A stretch of DNA of 64,000 bases from Sphaerochaeta halotolerans (GCF_003429665.1 NZ_QUWK01000001.1:1-64000); one strand, 5' to 3'. Counted from the first letter of the stretch, positions 8,671 to 17,488 are shown. The notes: generated by a model not told the origin, from the letters alone. Made by a program: numbers and translations.

Positions 8671-9364
8671 CTTCTCTCCCCTTTCCTAATGCAGGGTCAT
8701 CCAGTATATAGCTCTGAAAAATATTGATGACCTTGGTCCGCTTATACACATGGTGCCGGTTGGCATTCATATCATGCAGATGAATATGGCCATGAAGCAA
8801 GTACCTAGGTTTGAACCATTGCATGAACGTCAAAAAAGTAGAGAACCCTTGGTGACAACGATCGGTATCATCGCCAAGGCCAAGGGGAGCTGCATGGGTG
8901 ATGAGTATATCCACCCACCTTCCTCGGAACAAACGGTTGAACAGCAGTCGTGGTACCATTTTCAGCATCCTGAAATACATCTCCCTTTCAGAATACTGGT
9001 GTGCCCCCTTGTTGTAGCGCATCGAGCCACCGAGACCTGCAATAATCAAATCGTGCTTCTTGTCATAGAGAACCTTGCCGTCAGAAAACTCCCCACCAAA
9101 GGGAGGAAGGGGCTGCACCTTCCCATCCTTGTACCCATACTGGTTCAATAAGAGAGAATGATCATTGAATTGATGCAAATACTCCAGGTTATGATTCCCG
9201 AAGACAAAGAAAAGAGGTTTATTCAAACTTGATATGATGAACTCATAGTATTTAAGAGGAAGATCTCCTGCTGAGATCACGGCATCAACATCTGCATATC
9301 GGCTGGCAATATTCTTGGAGTACACCAAGGGGTCTGTCTCATCTGATATGCAGAGAAGTTTCAT
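8651..9364 (-). CDS. Calcineurin-like metallophosphoesterase
   Basis: Predicted cytoplasmic dinuclear-metal phosphoesterase of 237 residues. Metal-binding motifs appear in order: ISDETD (N-terminus), SAGDLP, FGNHN, ITHAAP and HGHIHLHD. The first motif has Glu where many family members have His. The ATG at 9364 has GGGGTGAT a few bases upstream and is preferred to the GTG at 9373 that overlaps the previous stop. The substrate could be a nucleotide or protein phosphate; nothing in the sequence decides it. It sits in the purine nucleoside operon. Confidence 0.85.
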   Translation of the reverse strand: MKLLCISDETDPLVYSKNIASRYADVDAVISAGDLPLKYYEFIISSLNKPLFFVFGNHNLEYLHQFNDHSLLLNQYGYKDGKVQPLPPFGGEFSDGKVLYDKKHDLIIAGLGGSMRYNKGAHQYSEREMYFRMLKMVPRLLFNRLFRGRWVDILITHAAPLGLGDDTDRCHQGFSTFLTFMQWFKPRYLLHGHIHLHDMNANRHHVYKRTKVINIFQSYILDDPALGKGREDGKNRR

Positions 9365-9369
9365 ACTTA

Positions 9370-10074
9370 TCACCCCATCAAGTAACCACAGTCAACGCCA
9401 ACCAGCTCCCCGGTCATCGCCCTGCAGTCAGATACCAGTTGCACCACCTTCGCCACCTCTCTTGGTTCTACCAAGGAGTGGAGCAAGGAACGCTCTTCAT
9501 AGTGCTGTCTCAATGGATTTGCATCATCAAGATACGGGGCTTGCAACAGCCCTGGAGCTACAGCATTGACACGAATGGATGGGCTTAGTTCCTTTGCCAA
9601 GCTTTTTGTATAGGCAACCACTGCCCCTTTGGATGCATCATAGTGGCTCGTACCACCAAACCCCGGATGCAGTGCATTGATGCTTGCAATATTGACAATG
9701 CACCCCTTACGTTCCGTCAAGGACGGGATACACTGCTGAGTCAACCTAAACAGACCCGTTACATTGATATCAAAGATACGTTGCCATTCAGATTCCAACA
9801 ACTCAGTCGGGGTGAATACAGAGAACACACCACTGTTGTTGACCAGGACGTCAAGTCCTTCTATTTCCTGTATTGCAGAAGCAATACTCTTTGGGTCTTG
9901 AATATCGAGATGAAGAGGGATCAAGGAGGACCCATATGAATCTGCTAATGCTTCGGCTGTTTCCTTGTTTGATACATACCCACAATACACCCGATCCCCT
10001 GCTCTGACGAATTGTTCACATATCGCCCTTCCCAAGGTACTGGTTCCTCCACTCACGAGAATTGTACGCATCAT
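9370..10074 (-). CDS. Short-chain dehydrogenase/reductase
   Basis: NAD(P)-dependent oxidoreductase of 234 residues with a Rossmann fold. The N-terminal glycine motif is VSGGTSTLGRAI, VNNSG marks strand 4, and the catalytic residues are Ser in NIASINA and the pair Tyr/Lys in YDASKGA. The C-terminus VDCGYLMG is typical of SDR proteins, where the usual GG..L. tail is slightly altered. Its start overlaps the upstream cupin stop by four bases. The substrate is unknown. Its place after PNP hints at ribose or deoxyribose handling, which is only inference. Confidence 0.87.
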   Translation of the reverse strand: MMRTILVSGGTSTLGRAICEQFVRAGDRVYCGYVSNKETAEALADSYGSSLIPLHLDIQDPKSIASAIQEIEGLDVLVNNSGVFSVFTPTELLESEWQRIFDINVTGLFRLTQQCIPSLTERKGCIVNIASINALHPGFGGTSHYDASKGAVVAYTKSLAKELSPSIRVNAVAPGLLQAPYLDDANPLRQHYEERSLLHSLVEPREVAKVVQLVSDCRAMTGELVGVDCGYLMG

Positions 10075-10535
10075 CCCTCCTTCGCCAAGAATCTTCCTAT
10101 ATCAGGACACTGTGGGTACTTACCCTTCAGTTCCACCGTACCTTGTTTGTAAACTCCCTCCTCAAAAGCTGGACACATGGTAGTGGCACATAGTGCCCAA
10201 CCTTTGATTCCATGGAGTTTGGTCCCCTGCCAACACCCCCCCCTGACAATGGAGAGAGGTTGGCTTTTCCGGCCAAGCGGGCCCAAGCGACGCAACTCAT
10301 GACTGCCATCACTGTTGAGCACCAACTGGTCTAATGCATCACCTTCCAGAAAGAACCATACCTCATCAGTGGAGAGATAGTGGAGTGAGGAAAAACTCTC
10401 CTCCGTAATCAGATAATAGATGACACTACCGAGCAAGCGGCCTTCCTGCATGAAAGAATGGACCCGTTTGAAAAATCCACCTTCTCCTGGAAGAGGTTCC
10501 AAACCCAAATGCTCAATCAGTGCCTGTATATTCAT
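10071..10535 (-). CDS. Cupin, DUF985 family
   Basis: 154-residue single-domain cupin of the DUF985 group. The core FSSLHYLSTDEVWFFLEGDAL and the later VRGGCWQG and GWALCATTMCPAFE segments are the features conserved in this family. There is no signal peptide. Related proteins are proposed to bind sugars or nucleotide sugars, but no common reaction is established. ATGA overlaps couple it to both neighbours in the purine operon. Confidence 0.82.
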   Translation of the reverse strand: MNIQALIEHLGLEPLPGEGGFFKRVHSFMQEGRLLGSVIYYLITEESFSSLHYLSTDEVWFFLEGDALDQLVLNSDGSHELRRLGPLGRKSQPLSIVRGGCWQGTKLHGIKGWALCATTMCPAFEEGVYKQGTVELKGKYPQCPDIGRFLAKEG

Positions 10536-11362
10536 ACAGGCCAGACCTTCGTTACACTCCGGACCAAGGAAGTAAATGCTTCCTTTACCTGATCACCAGT
10601 CTCCATGACCTCTGCATGACTCAGTGGCTGGTCCAGGATTCCTGATGCCATATTGGTGATACAGCTGATACCCAACACCTTCATCCGCATATGACTTGCA
10701 GCAATTGCTTCAGGCACGGTAGACATACCCACTGCATCAGCTCCAAGTGTTCTGGCAGCACGGATTTCCGCAGGAGTCTCATAGGATGGGCCAGCGAAAA
10801 ACATGTAGACACCCTCTTGCAAGGAGATATCTTGTTTTTTTGCTTCCTCTTTTGCAAGAACACGCAATTGCTTGTCATAGGCATTGGTCATATCAAAAAA
10901 ACGCTCACCAAGACTCTCGTAGTTGGGACCACGCATAGGGCTGTCGGCAATCATCTTGATGTGATCACTGATAAGCATCAGATCACCCGGCTTATAGGAC
11001 TCATTCACCCCACCAGCAGCATTGGTTACCAGAAGCTGTTCGATTCCAAGTGCATGCATCACCTGAATGGGGAAGACCACTTGGTCCATTCCATATCCTT
11101 CATAGTAGTGGAAACGGCCCTGCATGCATAATACGCGTTTGCCTTCCAACATACCAGCTACCAAGCGACCCTTGTGACCAAAAACAGTTGCAACAGGGAA
11201 ATGGGGAATATCTTTGTAGGAGATTGCAACAGCTTCCTCGAGTTCATCGGCAAGGCCTCCAAGTCCACTCCCTAGTACCATACCAATTGAGACGGGCTCC
11301 TCTCCGATGCGAGAGGTGATATACATTGCAGCTTCCTGCATATTATCCATCAAATTATCCAT
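10532..11362 (-). CDS. Purine nucleoside phosphorylase (trimeric type)
   Basis: Cleaves purine (deoxy)nucleosides with phosphate to the free base and (deoxy)ribose 1-phosphate. At 276 residues it has the length of the trimeric PNP-I/MTAP family. Conserved features are the phosphate loop GSGLGGLAD (about 30-39), GRFHYYEGY, the VTNAAGG stretch, the specificity region FFAGPSYETPAEIRA and VGMSTVPEAIAA, and the C-terminal ITNMASG. AGGAGG upstream of the ATG at 11362 fixes the start. It directly follows the nucleoside transporter genes, so imported purine nucleosides would be split here. Confidence 0.93.
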   Translation of the reverse strand: MDNLMDNMQEAAMYITSRIGEEPVSIGMVLGSGLGGLADELEEAVAISYKDIPHFPVATVFGHKGRLVAGMLEGKRVLCMQGRFHYYEGYGMDQVVFPIQVMHALGIEQLLVTNAAGGVNESYKPGDLMLISDHIKMIADSPMRGPNYESLGERFFDMTNAYDKQLRVLAKEEAKKQDISLQEGVYMFFAGPSYETPAEIRAARTLGADAVGMSTVPEAIAASHMRMKVLGISCITNMASGILDQPLSHAEVMETGDQVKEAFTSLVRSVTKVWPV

Positions 11363-11380
11363 GAATTCCTCCTGAGACTA

Positions 11381-12313
11381 TTAGAAAGGTTCTCCGCTTG
11401 CCTTTGGAGCAGCGGAATTCTTCGAGAAAAGCACCAAAGCAAGCAAGGTTGCTACATAGGGGAAAATCTTAAAGAAGACAGGGGGGATTACCTGCAAGGA
11501 CGGAATGACCTGGCTGACATTGGCAATTGTTGTTGCGATTCCAAAAAAGAATGTCGCCCCAAGAATCCCCAACGGTTTCCACTGTCCAAAGATCAATGCT
11601 GCAATGGAGAGGAAGCCGAGACCGGCAACTGTACCATTGAACTCACCTGAGTAGGTGATCAGTATCACTGCTCCACCCAGACCGGCAAGGGCACCACTCA
11701 TAGCAACACCGAAATAACGCATCTTATGCACACTGATTCCTGCAGAAGCAACTGCAGAGGGGTGCTCTCCACAGGCCCGGAGACGAAGACCAAAGCTGGT
11801 CTTGTACAACAGAATCCAAGAGAGTCCCCAAATGGCCAGACAGACCCAAGTAGTCCAATATGACTGGCTGAAAAAAAGTGGCCCAATGATCGGAATCTTG
11901 GAAAGAAACGGAATATTCTTACGGACGATACCCATCATGATACGGACGTTTCCGCTTCCACTGATGGTTCGGGCAAGATACACAGTAAGGGCTGCTGCCA
12001 ACATATTGATTGCCGTTCCACTGATTACTTGATCAGCCTTCAGGTTGATTGAGGCAAAGGCATGGAGAAGGCTGAAAATTGCACCAGCAGCAACTCCAAC
12101 AAGCAATCCTATTGGAAGGGCGTTGATACCCAAGGTTGCCTCGCTCATCTTGATCGTAATGGCACTTGCAAAGTATCCAACCAACATCAAGCCTTCCAAG
12201 CCAAGGTTGGTGACACCACTTCGTTCACTGTACAAGCCCCCAAGGGAGGTCATCAACATGGGAATCGTATAGGCTATTGCATAGGGAAAAATACTTACCA
12301 AGGTATTCCACAT
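11381..12313 (-). CDS. Nucleoside ABC transporter permease, second subunit
   Basis: Inner-membrane permease of 310 residues with about eight hydrophobic segments, from the BPD_transp_2 family. It resembles the smaller permease of BMP-type purine nucleoside transporters (PnrE, RnsD, YufQ). Early sequence TSLGGLYSERSGVTNLGLEGLML and the later AGISVHKMRYFGVAMSGALAGLGGA are characteristic of the family. It follows the larger permease gene with a one-base gap and precedes PNP by 18 bases, in one transcription unit. Confidence 0.9.
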   Translation of the reverse strand: MWNTLVSIFPYAIAYTIPMLMTSLGGLYSERSGVTNLGLEGLMLVGYFASAITIKMSEATLGINALPIGLLVGVAAGAIFSLLHAFASINLKADQVISGTAINMLAAALTVYLARTISGSGNVRIMMGIVRKNIPFLSKIPIIGPLFFSQSYWTTWVCLAIWGLSWILLYKTSFGLRLRACGEHPSAVASAGISVHKMRYFGVAMSGALAGLGGAVILITYSGEFNGTVAGLGFLSIAALIFGQWKPLGILGATFFFGIATTIANVSQVIPSLQVIPPVFFKIFPYVATLLALVLFSKNSAAPKASGEPF

Positions 12314-12314
12314 A

Positions 12315-13436
12315 TTACTTTTCCTCCTTCACTGGTGTCGTTTCCACAGATTTTTCTTGAGGATTGACCCTGTTGTTTCTTCGTTTGAAAACTGCATCCC
12401 AGAAGCGTTTGAACAACACACTGGTTGCAGTGAAGTAGATGATTACTGCAATGATGGTATCGGCAATCTCGGGAGGAACGCTGGTCATGGCATTCATGAA
12501 CCCTTTCCCAGATTGCAAGACCCCAAAGAAAAGAGCACTGAAGAATACCCCGATTGGATTACTGGCACCCAGAAGCGCTACAGCGATTCCATCAAATCCT
12601 TGGGAAGGCAGGACACCGATCTGCATATTTCTTGAATACCCGGTGTAGAAGGAGAGCCCTGCTAGGCCAGCCAAACCACCTGCGATCATCATAGAGATAA
12701 CCACATTCCGGTTCACCTTGATTCCCGCATACTCAGCACAGAAGCGGTTGGCGCCAACCGCTTTCAGACTGAATCCAAGCGTTGTCTTGTCCAAGATGAA
12801 CTTGATCAAGATCACTGAGATGATTGCAATAAAGAAACCAAGATTCATGTACGAGCCGTTGAACAAGTTGGTCAACCACCCTGTTCTCAAAGACTGCGAA
12901 ACGGCAATACTGGCACTCTCCGTCTCCAAGGACGGCCCCTTCAGATATGCAGGGACAAAGTAATAGACCGACCAGTAGGCAATCCAGTTCATCATGATGG
13001 TCGCAACAACTTCATGTACATTGAATTTGGCTTTGAGAAACCCAGGGATAACACCCCAGAGTGCTCCACCGGCCAAAGCCGAGCCAATCAAAACTGCCAA
13101 AAAGAGCGGACGGGGAAGGAACACCTTATGGGCAACGATGGTTGCACAGAGTCCTCCAACCAACATCTGCCCACTTGCTCCGATGTTGAACAGTCCTGTC
13201 CTGAATGCAAAAGCGACTGAGAGCCCAACCAGCATCAAGGTAGTTGCTGTTGCCAAGGTGTTTCCGATTCTCTCAATATTCATCAAACTGCCACGGAACA
13301 AGTACCAAAATCCAGCAAAGGGATTACTTCCAATTACGGCCATAAGAAGGGCTCCGGCAATCAAACCGAGGACCACCGCACTGACTGCGACGAGGAAGGC
13401 GTTGCTTTGCAGTTCTCGTTTCTTCAATGATTTCAT
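12315..13436 (-). CDS. Nucleoside ABC transporter permease, first subunit
   Basis: Inner-membrane permease of 373 residues with about nine hydrophobic segments, matching the larger permease of BMP-type nucleoside importers (PnrD, RnsC, YufP). Family landmarks include RTGLFNIGASGQMLVGG and YAGIKVNRNVVISMMIAGGLAGLAG. The C-terminal tail is charged and cytoplasmic. Its start overlaps the ATPase stop by four bases, so the two are translationally coupled. Together with the second permease it forms the heterodimeric channel. Confidence 0.9.
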   Translation of the reverse strand: MKSLKKRELQSNAFLVAVSAVVLGLIAGALLMAVIGSNPFAGFWYLFRGSLMNIERIGNTLATATTLMLVGLSVAFAFRTGLFNIGASGQMLVGGLCATIVAHKVFLPRPLFLAVLIGSALAGGALWGVIPGFLKAKFNVHEVVATIMMNWIAYWSVYYFVPAYLKGPSLETESASIAVSQSLRTGWLTNLFNGSYMNLGFFIAIISVILIKFILDKTTLGFSLKAVGANRFCAEYAGIKVNRNVVISMMIAGGLAGLAGLSFYTGYSRNMQIGVLPSQGFDGIAVALLGASNPIGVFFSALFFGVLQSGKGFMNAMTSVPPEIADTIIAVIIYFTATSVLFKRFWDAVFKRRNNRVNPQEKSVETTPVKEEK

Positions 13437-14953
13437 TGTTCACCTTCCTTTTGCTTTACGCCGGCCATCATCAAGCCTACCTCATCCTCATTCGTCTCTG
13501 AGGTTTTCACAATATCAATCAACTCCCCACTATTCATGACAGCAATCCTGTCGGAGAGATTGAAGATTTCATCCAACTCAAAGGAAACCAGCAAAACTGC
13601 ATGTCCCTTATCACGGTGTGCAACAAGTTGGGAGTGTATATATTCGATTGCCCCTACGTCCAGTCCTCGAGTAGGTTGGACTGCAATAAGAAGCTCAGGG
13701 TCGGCAACAACTTCACGACCGACGATCAATTTCTGCTGATTTCCTCCAGAAAGCTTCCCGGCAAGGGAAAAAATGCCTTCACCACTGCGGACGTCAAACT
13801 GTGCAACCACTTTCTGAGCATATTCACGCAAATACTCAGCTTCAAGAATTCCTCTCTTACTGAATGGACTATGGTAGTACTCCTTGATGGCCACATTATT
13901 GAACACCGTAGAACTCATTACCAACCCACGCTTTTGCCTGTCCTCAGGAATATGTCCAAGTCCAATCTCGTTGCGCCTCCGAATATCTGCATTGGTGATG
14001 TCATTTCCATCAAAAATGATGGAACCACTTTCAACCTCCCTCAGCCCGGTAATTGCCTCTATCAGCTCGGTTTGTCCATTGCCATCAACTCCGGCAATAC
14101 CTACAATCTCCCCTGCTTTTACGGAAAGGGAAAAGTCCTTAACCCCAAGAACCTTCTTGCTGTTCATGACTTTCAAGTCATGGATGTCTAGTATTACACG
14201 TCCTACTTGTGCAGGTTTCTTGTCTACCTTGAAGCTAACAGGCCGGCCTACCATCATCGATGCCATTTTTGCAGTAGAGGTATCCTTTACATCAACCACC
14301 CCGATAACCTTTCCCCGTCTGATAACTGTACATCGATCGGCAACAGCCTTGATCTCATTCAGTTTATGGGTAATCAAGATGACTGATTTCCCCTCGGCAA
14401 CCAAGCTTCGCATGATACCCATCAGGTCTTCAATTTCCTGAGGGGTAAGAACTGCTGTTGGTTCATCAAAAATTAGGATTTCAGCGTTTCGGTAGAGCAT
14501 CTTCAAGATTTCCACACGTTGTTGCATCCCTACGGTAATATCGTCGATGACCATGTTTGGATCTATATTCAATCCATATTTTACTGAGAGGTCTTTAATC
14601 TTCTTGGATGCAGTCCTGCGATCAAGAAAGAAACCTCCCTCTTTTCCAAGAATAATATTCTCGGTAACAGTGAAATTCTGTACCAGCTGGAAGTGCTGAT
14701 GCACCATCCCGATACCAAGCTCATTGGCATCGTTGGGATCATTGATTCTAACTTCCTTTCCTTTGACTTTTATCTGCCCTTTATCAGCATGATACAGTCC
14801 GAAAAGTATACTCATCAAGGTAGACTTTCCTGCTCCATTCTCGCCGAGGATGGCATGAATCTCTCCCTGTTCCACTTGCAAGGTGATGTCATCGTTTGCA
14901 ACGATTCCAGGAAACTCCTTGCGTATATTCAACATCTCAATAACGTGGCTCAT
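13433..14953 (-). CDS. Nucleoside ABC transporter tandem ATPase
   Basis: 506-residue double ATPase of the sugar/nucleoside CUT2 type that energises the BMP-dependent importer (PnrC, RnsB, YufO). The N-terminal cassette has Walker A GENGAGKST (about 37-45) and Walker B EILIFDEPTAVL. The C-terminal cassette has the degenerate P-loop GVDGNGQTEL and signature LSGGNQQK, as is usual in this family, so only one site is likely to be fully catalytic. It overlaps the next permease gene and is separated from the binding-protein gene by 94 bases containing a hairpin. Confidence 0.92.
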   Translation of the reverse strand: MSHVIEMLNIRKEFPGIVANDDITLQVEQGEIHAILGENGAGKSTLMSILFGLYHADKGQIKVKGKEVRINDPNDANELGIGMVHQHFQLVQNFTVTENIILGKEGGFFLDRRTASKKIKDLSVKYGLNIDPNMVIDDITVGMQQRVEILKMLYRNAEILIFDEPTAVLTPQEIEDLMGIMRSLVAEGKSVILITHKLNEIKAVADRCTVIRRGKVIGVVDVKDTSTAKMASMMVGRPVSFKVDKKPAQVGRVILDIHDLKVMNSKKVLGVKDFSLSVKAGEIVGIAGVDGNGQTELIEAITGLREVESGSIIFDGNDITNADIRRRNEIGLGHIPEDRQKRGLVMSSTVFNNVAIKEYYHSPFSKRGILEAEYLREYAQKVVAQFDVRSGEGIFSLAGKLSGGNQQKLIVGREVVADPELLIAVQPTRGLDVGAIEYIHSQLVAHRDKGHAVLLVSFELDEIFNLSDRIAVMNSGELIDIVKTSETNEDEVGLMMAGVKQKEGEQ

Positions 14954-14999
14954 CAGTGGACTCCCTGTGTAAACAAAATCATAGCTGTGAGTTGCACAG

Positions 15000-15024
15000 A
15001 AGGGCCACCTATAGGGTGGCCCTT
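15000..15024 (-). promoter_or_regulatory. Intercistronic hairpin between binding protein and ATPase genes
   Basis: Perfect 10-bp stem AAGGGCCACC (15000-15009) with GGTGGCCCTT (15015-15024) and no strong T tract on the transcribed strand. It probably stabilises the upstream binding-protein mRNA or causes partial termination, so that the receptor is made in excess of the transporter. Confidence 0.7.
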
Positions 15025-15047
15025 GTTGTGCGAATTAATCTAAAGGT

Positions 15048-16130
15048 TTACTTGAACAATCCATCACCGGAAGCTCGTACCTTGAGTTCACCACTGGCTA
15101 TCATGGCAGAGACCTTGGAAACCTCATCGGTGACAGCCTTGTCAAGATTCGGGTTCTCGGCAGGAATACCTACTCCCTTATTTGCTGCGGTAAAGGTAAG
15201 CACCTCACCTGCAGGGAAAGATCCATTGAGCTCAGCAACAATCATGTCATAGGAAGCACGATCGAGGTACTTCATGGCGCTGGTCAGGATGATGGACTTA
15301 CCGCTAGGAAGTACACCCTCAGGATACTGGTCTACATCAACACCAATTACCCAGACATTCTGTCCACTGGAAGCACGGTTCTTTGCCTCGTTGATAACAC
15401 CAACACCAACACCACCTGCTGCAGCGAAGATTACATCCACACCACGGTCGTACATGGATGCTGCAATCTGCTGGCCTGCACTGATATTGTCAAAAGAACC
15501 CTGGTAGAGATTGTTCTCCTGCTTCATCATTATCTTGGTACCATAGTTCTCATTGGCATATGCTATACCCTGCTGGAAGCCCCAATTGAACTTCTGTACA
15601 GCTGGAATTTCCATGCCGCCGACAAAACCAAAGTCGCCTTCCTTGATCTGCAGTGCAGCAGCCAATCCAGCGAGGAAGCCTGATTCGTGTTCTGCATAAT
15701 AAACGGCAACTACGTTTGGTTCGATGCGGTACTCAGAATAATCAGCACTATGGGGTTCACCATCAAGGATGACGAACTTCACATTGGGATACTTATCCTG
15801 TGCCTCAAAGAGAGCAGTCTCAAACTTGAATCCTGGACATACAATGAAGTTATAACCAGCATCAACCAAGTTACCGATTTCCTTCAGATAGTCAGCCTCA
15901 GTGGTCCCTGCAGGCTTGAGATATTTGGCATCAAGCGCGTAGTCCTTACTTGCCTTCAAGATGCCTTCCCAAGTTCCCTGGTTGAAGGATTTATCATCAA
16001 TCGTACCAGCATCGGTGACCATTCCAACACGAAGATTACTCTTCTTTGCCTTACCCTCTTCGCTTCCTTGAGCGAAAGCAAACGAGCCAAGCATCAGAAA
16101 GATACAAAGCACTACAGCCAATTTTTTCAT
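15048..16130 (-). CDS. BMP-family purine nucleoside-binding protein (PnrA/TmpC-like)
   Basis: Exported receptor of 360 residues for a purine nucleoside ABC importer. The start at 16130 has AGGAGAAG just upstream; a longer open frame to 16208 lacks a ribosome site. Residues 1-22 are a signal peptide (MKKLAVVLCIFLMLGSFAFA) followed by QGSEEG. The mature domain opens with LRVGMVTDAGTIDDKSFNQG, the BMP signature, and includes VGGMEIPAVQKF and AAAGGVGVGV. Unlike Treponema PnrA, no lipobox cysteine is present, so it looks like a soluble periplasmic protein. It heads the operon. Confidence 0.92.
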   Translation of the reverse strand: MKKLAVVLCIFLMLGSFAFAQGSEEGKAKKSNLRVGMVTDAGTIDDKSFNQGTWEGILKASKDYALDAKYLKPAGTTEADYLKEIGNLVDAGYNFIVCPGFKFETALFEAQDKYPNVKFVILDGEPHSADYSEYRIEPNVVAVYYAEHESGFLAGLAAALQIKEGDFGFVGGMEIPAVQKFNWGFQQGIAYANENYGTKIMMKQENNLYQGSFDNISAGQQIAASMYDRGVDVIFAAAGGVGVGVINEAKNRASSGQNVWVIGVDVDQYPEGVLPSGKSIILTSAMKYLDRASYDMIVAELNGSFPAGEVLTFTAANKGVGIPAENPNLDKAVTDEVSKVSAMIASGELKVRASGDGLFK

Positions 16131-16144
16131 ACTGTCTTCTCCTA

Positions 16145-16166
16145 TTTTTGTGATCATGCACAAAAA
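16145..16166. promoter_or_regulatory. Palindrome in the leader of the purine operon, candidate operator
   Basis: TTTTTGTG (16145-16152) and CACAAAAA (16159-16166) form a perfect 8-bp inverted repeat with a 6-base spacer. It lies between the predicted transcription start and the ribosome site of the binding-protein gene, a position suited to repression. No cognate regulator is evident nearby. Confidence 0.45.
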
Positions 16167-16179
16167 ACTGTGTGAACCT

Positions 16180-16208
16180 ATTCTACATTCACCTTGTAGT
16201 GTTGTCAA
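16180..16208 (-). promoter_or_regulatory. Sigma70-type promoter of the purine nucleoside operon
   Basis: On the minus strand, TTGACA (16208-16203), a 17-base spacer and TAGAAT (16185-16180). This is a near-consensus promoter placed about 50 bases before the binding-protein start, driving the nine-gene run down to 7753. Confidence 0.8.
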
Positions 16209-16305
16209 ACAAAGAAAGCACCCACAAGAAGCATTGATTCACGGCAAACCATTGAGCAAAAATCAGTTGTCTTCTCTTTACGACGACGATTCCCATGCAT
16301 TATAC

Positions 16306-16328
16306 CCCCCCGGGAAAATACCAGGGGG
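16306..16328 (-). terminator. G+C-rich hairpin after the GH105 gene
   Basis: Immediately after the GH105 stop codon the minus strand can form an 8-bp stem of mainly C/G pairs with one mismatch and a 7-base loop. No T run follows, so it may be a stability element rather than a full terminator. Confidence 0.5.
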
Positions 16329-17429
16329 CTAGCTGGATTGTTCAGCCTCCAAACAAGCTAAGATGTAGGAACCTACACCCTTGAAATCATCCTCAACCAC
16401 AGGTTCGCACACATAGTAGTGCATTGAACCATCGCGGTAGGGGTTCCCGCCCAGCCCCGCCACAGAACAGATACCCCCTAAATGAAGTTGTCCTTTCTTG
16501 TCTTCCCTCAGATACTGGGCCTTGATGTCCTCAATTGCAAGCATTGCCTGTTTTCGGTACACCTCATTGGTGCTGATACCAACTCGTATCGCTTTCAGAA
16601 AACTGTAGGCAAACATACTGGAGCAGGAGGACTCCAGATAGTTTTCTTCCGCCTCGCTATTATCCACAATCTGATACCACATCCCACTCTCACTCTGATA
16701 GGGGAGCAGTGAATCAAGGACCTGCGTAAGAATGTGGCCAAGCTCCCCACGCTTGGGATGTGTTTCAGGGAGAAAATCCAGGATATCAAGAATAGCCATA
16801 CAGTACCACCCAATTGCCCTACCCCAGAAATGCGGGGAAAGACCAGTTTCTGCATCTGACCATCGCTGACCCCGAGATTCATCATAGGCATGATACAGCA
16901 AGCCGGTTTTTGGGTCCCTAAGTATCTGGTAGACTTTGATTACCTGGTCCACCGTATCATCAAACCCTGTCGTATCGCCACTTACCTTGCAGAACTGGGC
17001 ATTGAATGGACCCTGCATATAAACGCCGTCCAGCCAGATCTGCCAAGGATAGATTTCCTTATGCCAGAATACACCTGAGAGGGTCCTCGGATGGGAGTTC
17101 AGCTGACTCTTGAGCAACTGAGCTGCTTGAAGAAAGCGTTTCTCCTTTGTTTTATCATACAGAGCAAAAAGGTTTCTTCCAGCGTTTATCTGGTCCAGGT
17201 TGTACTCTCCTAGGCGGTAGGTTGCGATCTGTCCATCCCGACCCACCATGGGATCATACATTGCATATGCCCACTGGAATATCTCTTCTCGGTCGTAGGC
17301 CTCTCCAACCAGCAAACAACTGTGTATCACAAGCCCATGTTCATAATGCCATCGCATCTGTGAAGGTTTGTAGCGTGAAACCACACTTTCAGCCAGTTTC
17401 AACGAAAGGCGCTCACCCCTGTCCATCAT
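16329..17429 (-). CDS. GH105 unsaturated rhamnogalacturonyl hydrolase (YteR-like)
   Basis: Hydrolyses the terminal 4,5-unsaturated galacturonyl residue from oligosaccharides produced by rhamnogalacturonan lyases. The 366-residue protein has no signal peptide, so it acts in the cytoplasm on imported oligomers. It shows the (alpha/alpha)6 features of GH105: MRWHYEHGLV near the N-terminus, WLDGVYMQGPF near residue 131 with the catalytic Asp, HFWGRAIGWYCMAILD in the middle and GGICSVAGLGGNPYRDGS near the end. The gene follows an LplA-type binding protein and its permeases, the same grouping as the Bacillus ytePQRST-type locus. Assignment is firm; linkage preference is inferred. Confidence 0.92.
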   Translation of the reverse strand: MMDRGERLSLKLAESVVSRYKPSQMRWHYEHGLVIHSCLLVGEAYDREEIFQWAYAMYDPMVGRDGQIATYRLGEYNLDQINAGRNLFALYDKTKEKRFLQAAQLLKSQLNSHPRTLSGVFWHKEIYPWQIWLDGVYMQGPFNAQFCKVSGDTTGFDDTVDQVIKVYQILRDPKTGLLYHAYDESRGQRWSDAETGLSPHFWGRAIGWYCMAILDILDFLPETHPKRGELGHILTQVLDSLLPYQSESGMWYQIVDNSEAEENYLESSCSSMFAYSFLKAIRVGISTNEVYRKQAMLAIEDIKAQYLREDKKGQLHLGGICSVAGLGGNPYRDGSMHYYVCEPVVEDDFKGVGSYILACLEAEQSS

Positions 17430-17458
17430 GCTTCATTCCTTATGTTCGTGCCAAATCT

Positions 17459-17488
17459 TCCAGCTGCCGGTCATCCGACAGCTGGAAC
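17459..17488 (-). promoter_or_regulatory. Intercistronic hairpin after the sugar-binding protein gene
   Basis: 13-bp stem (TTCCAGCTG plus four more pairs) with a 4-base loop, lying between the binding-protein stop and the GH105 start. There is no T tract. It is likely an mRNA stability or attenuation element favouring the receptor. Confidence 0.7.
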
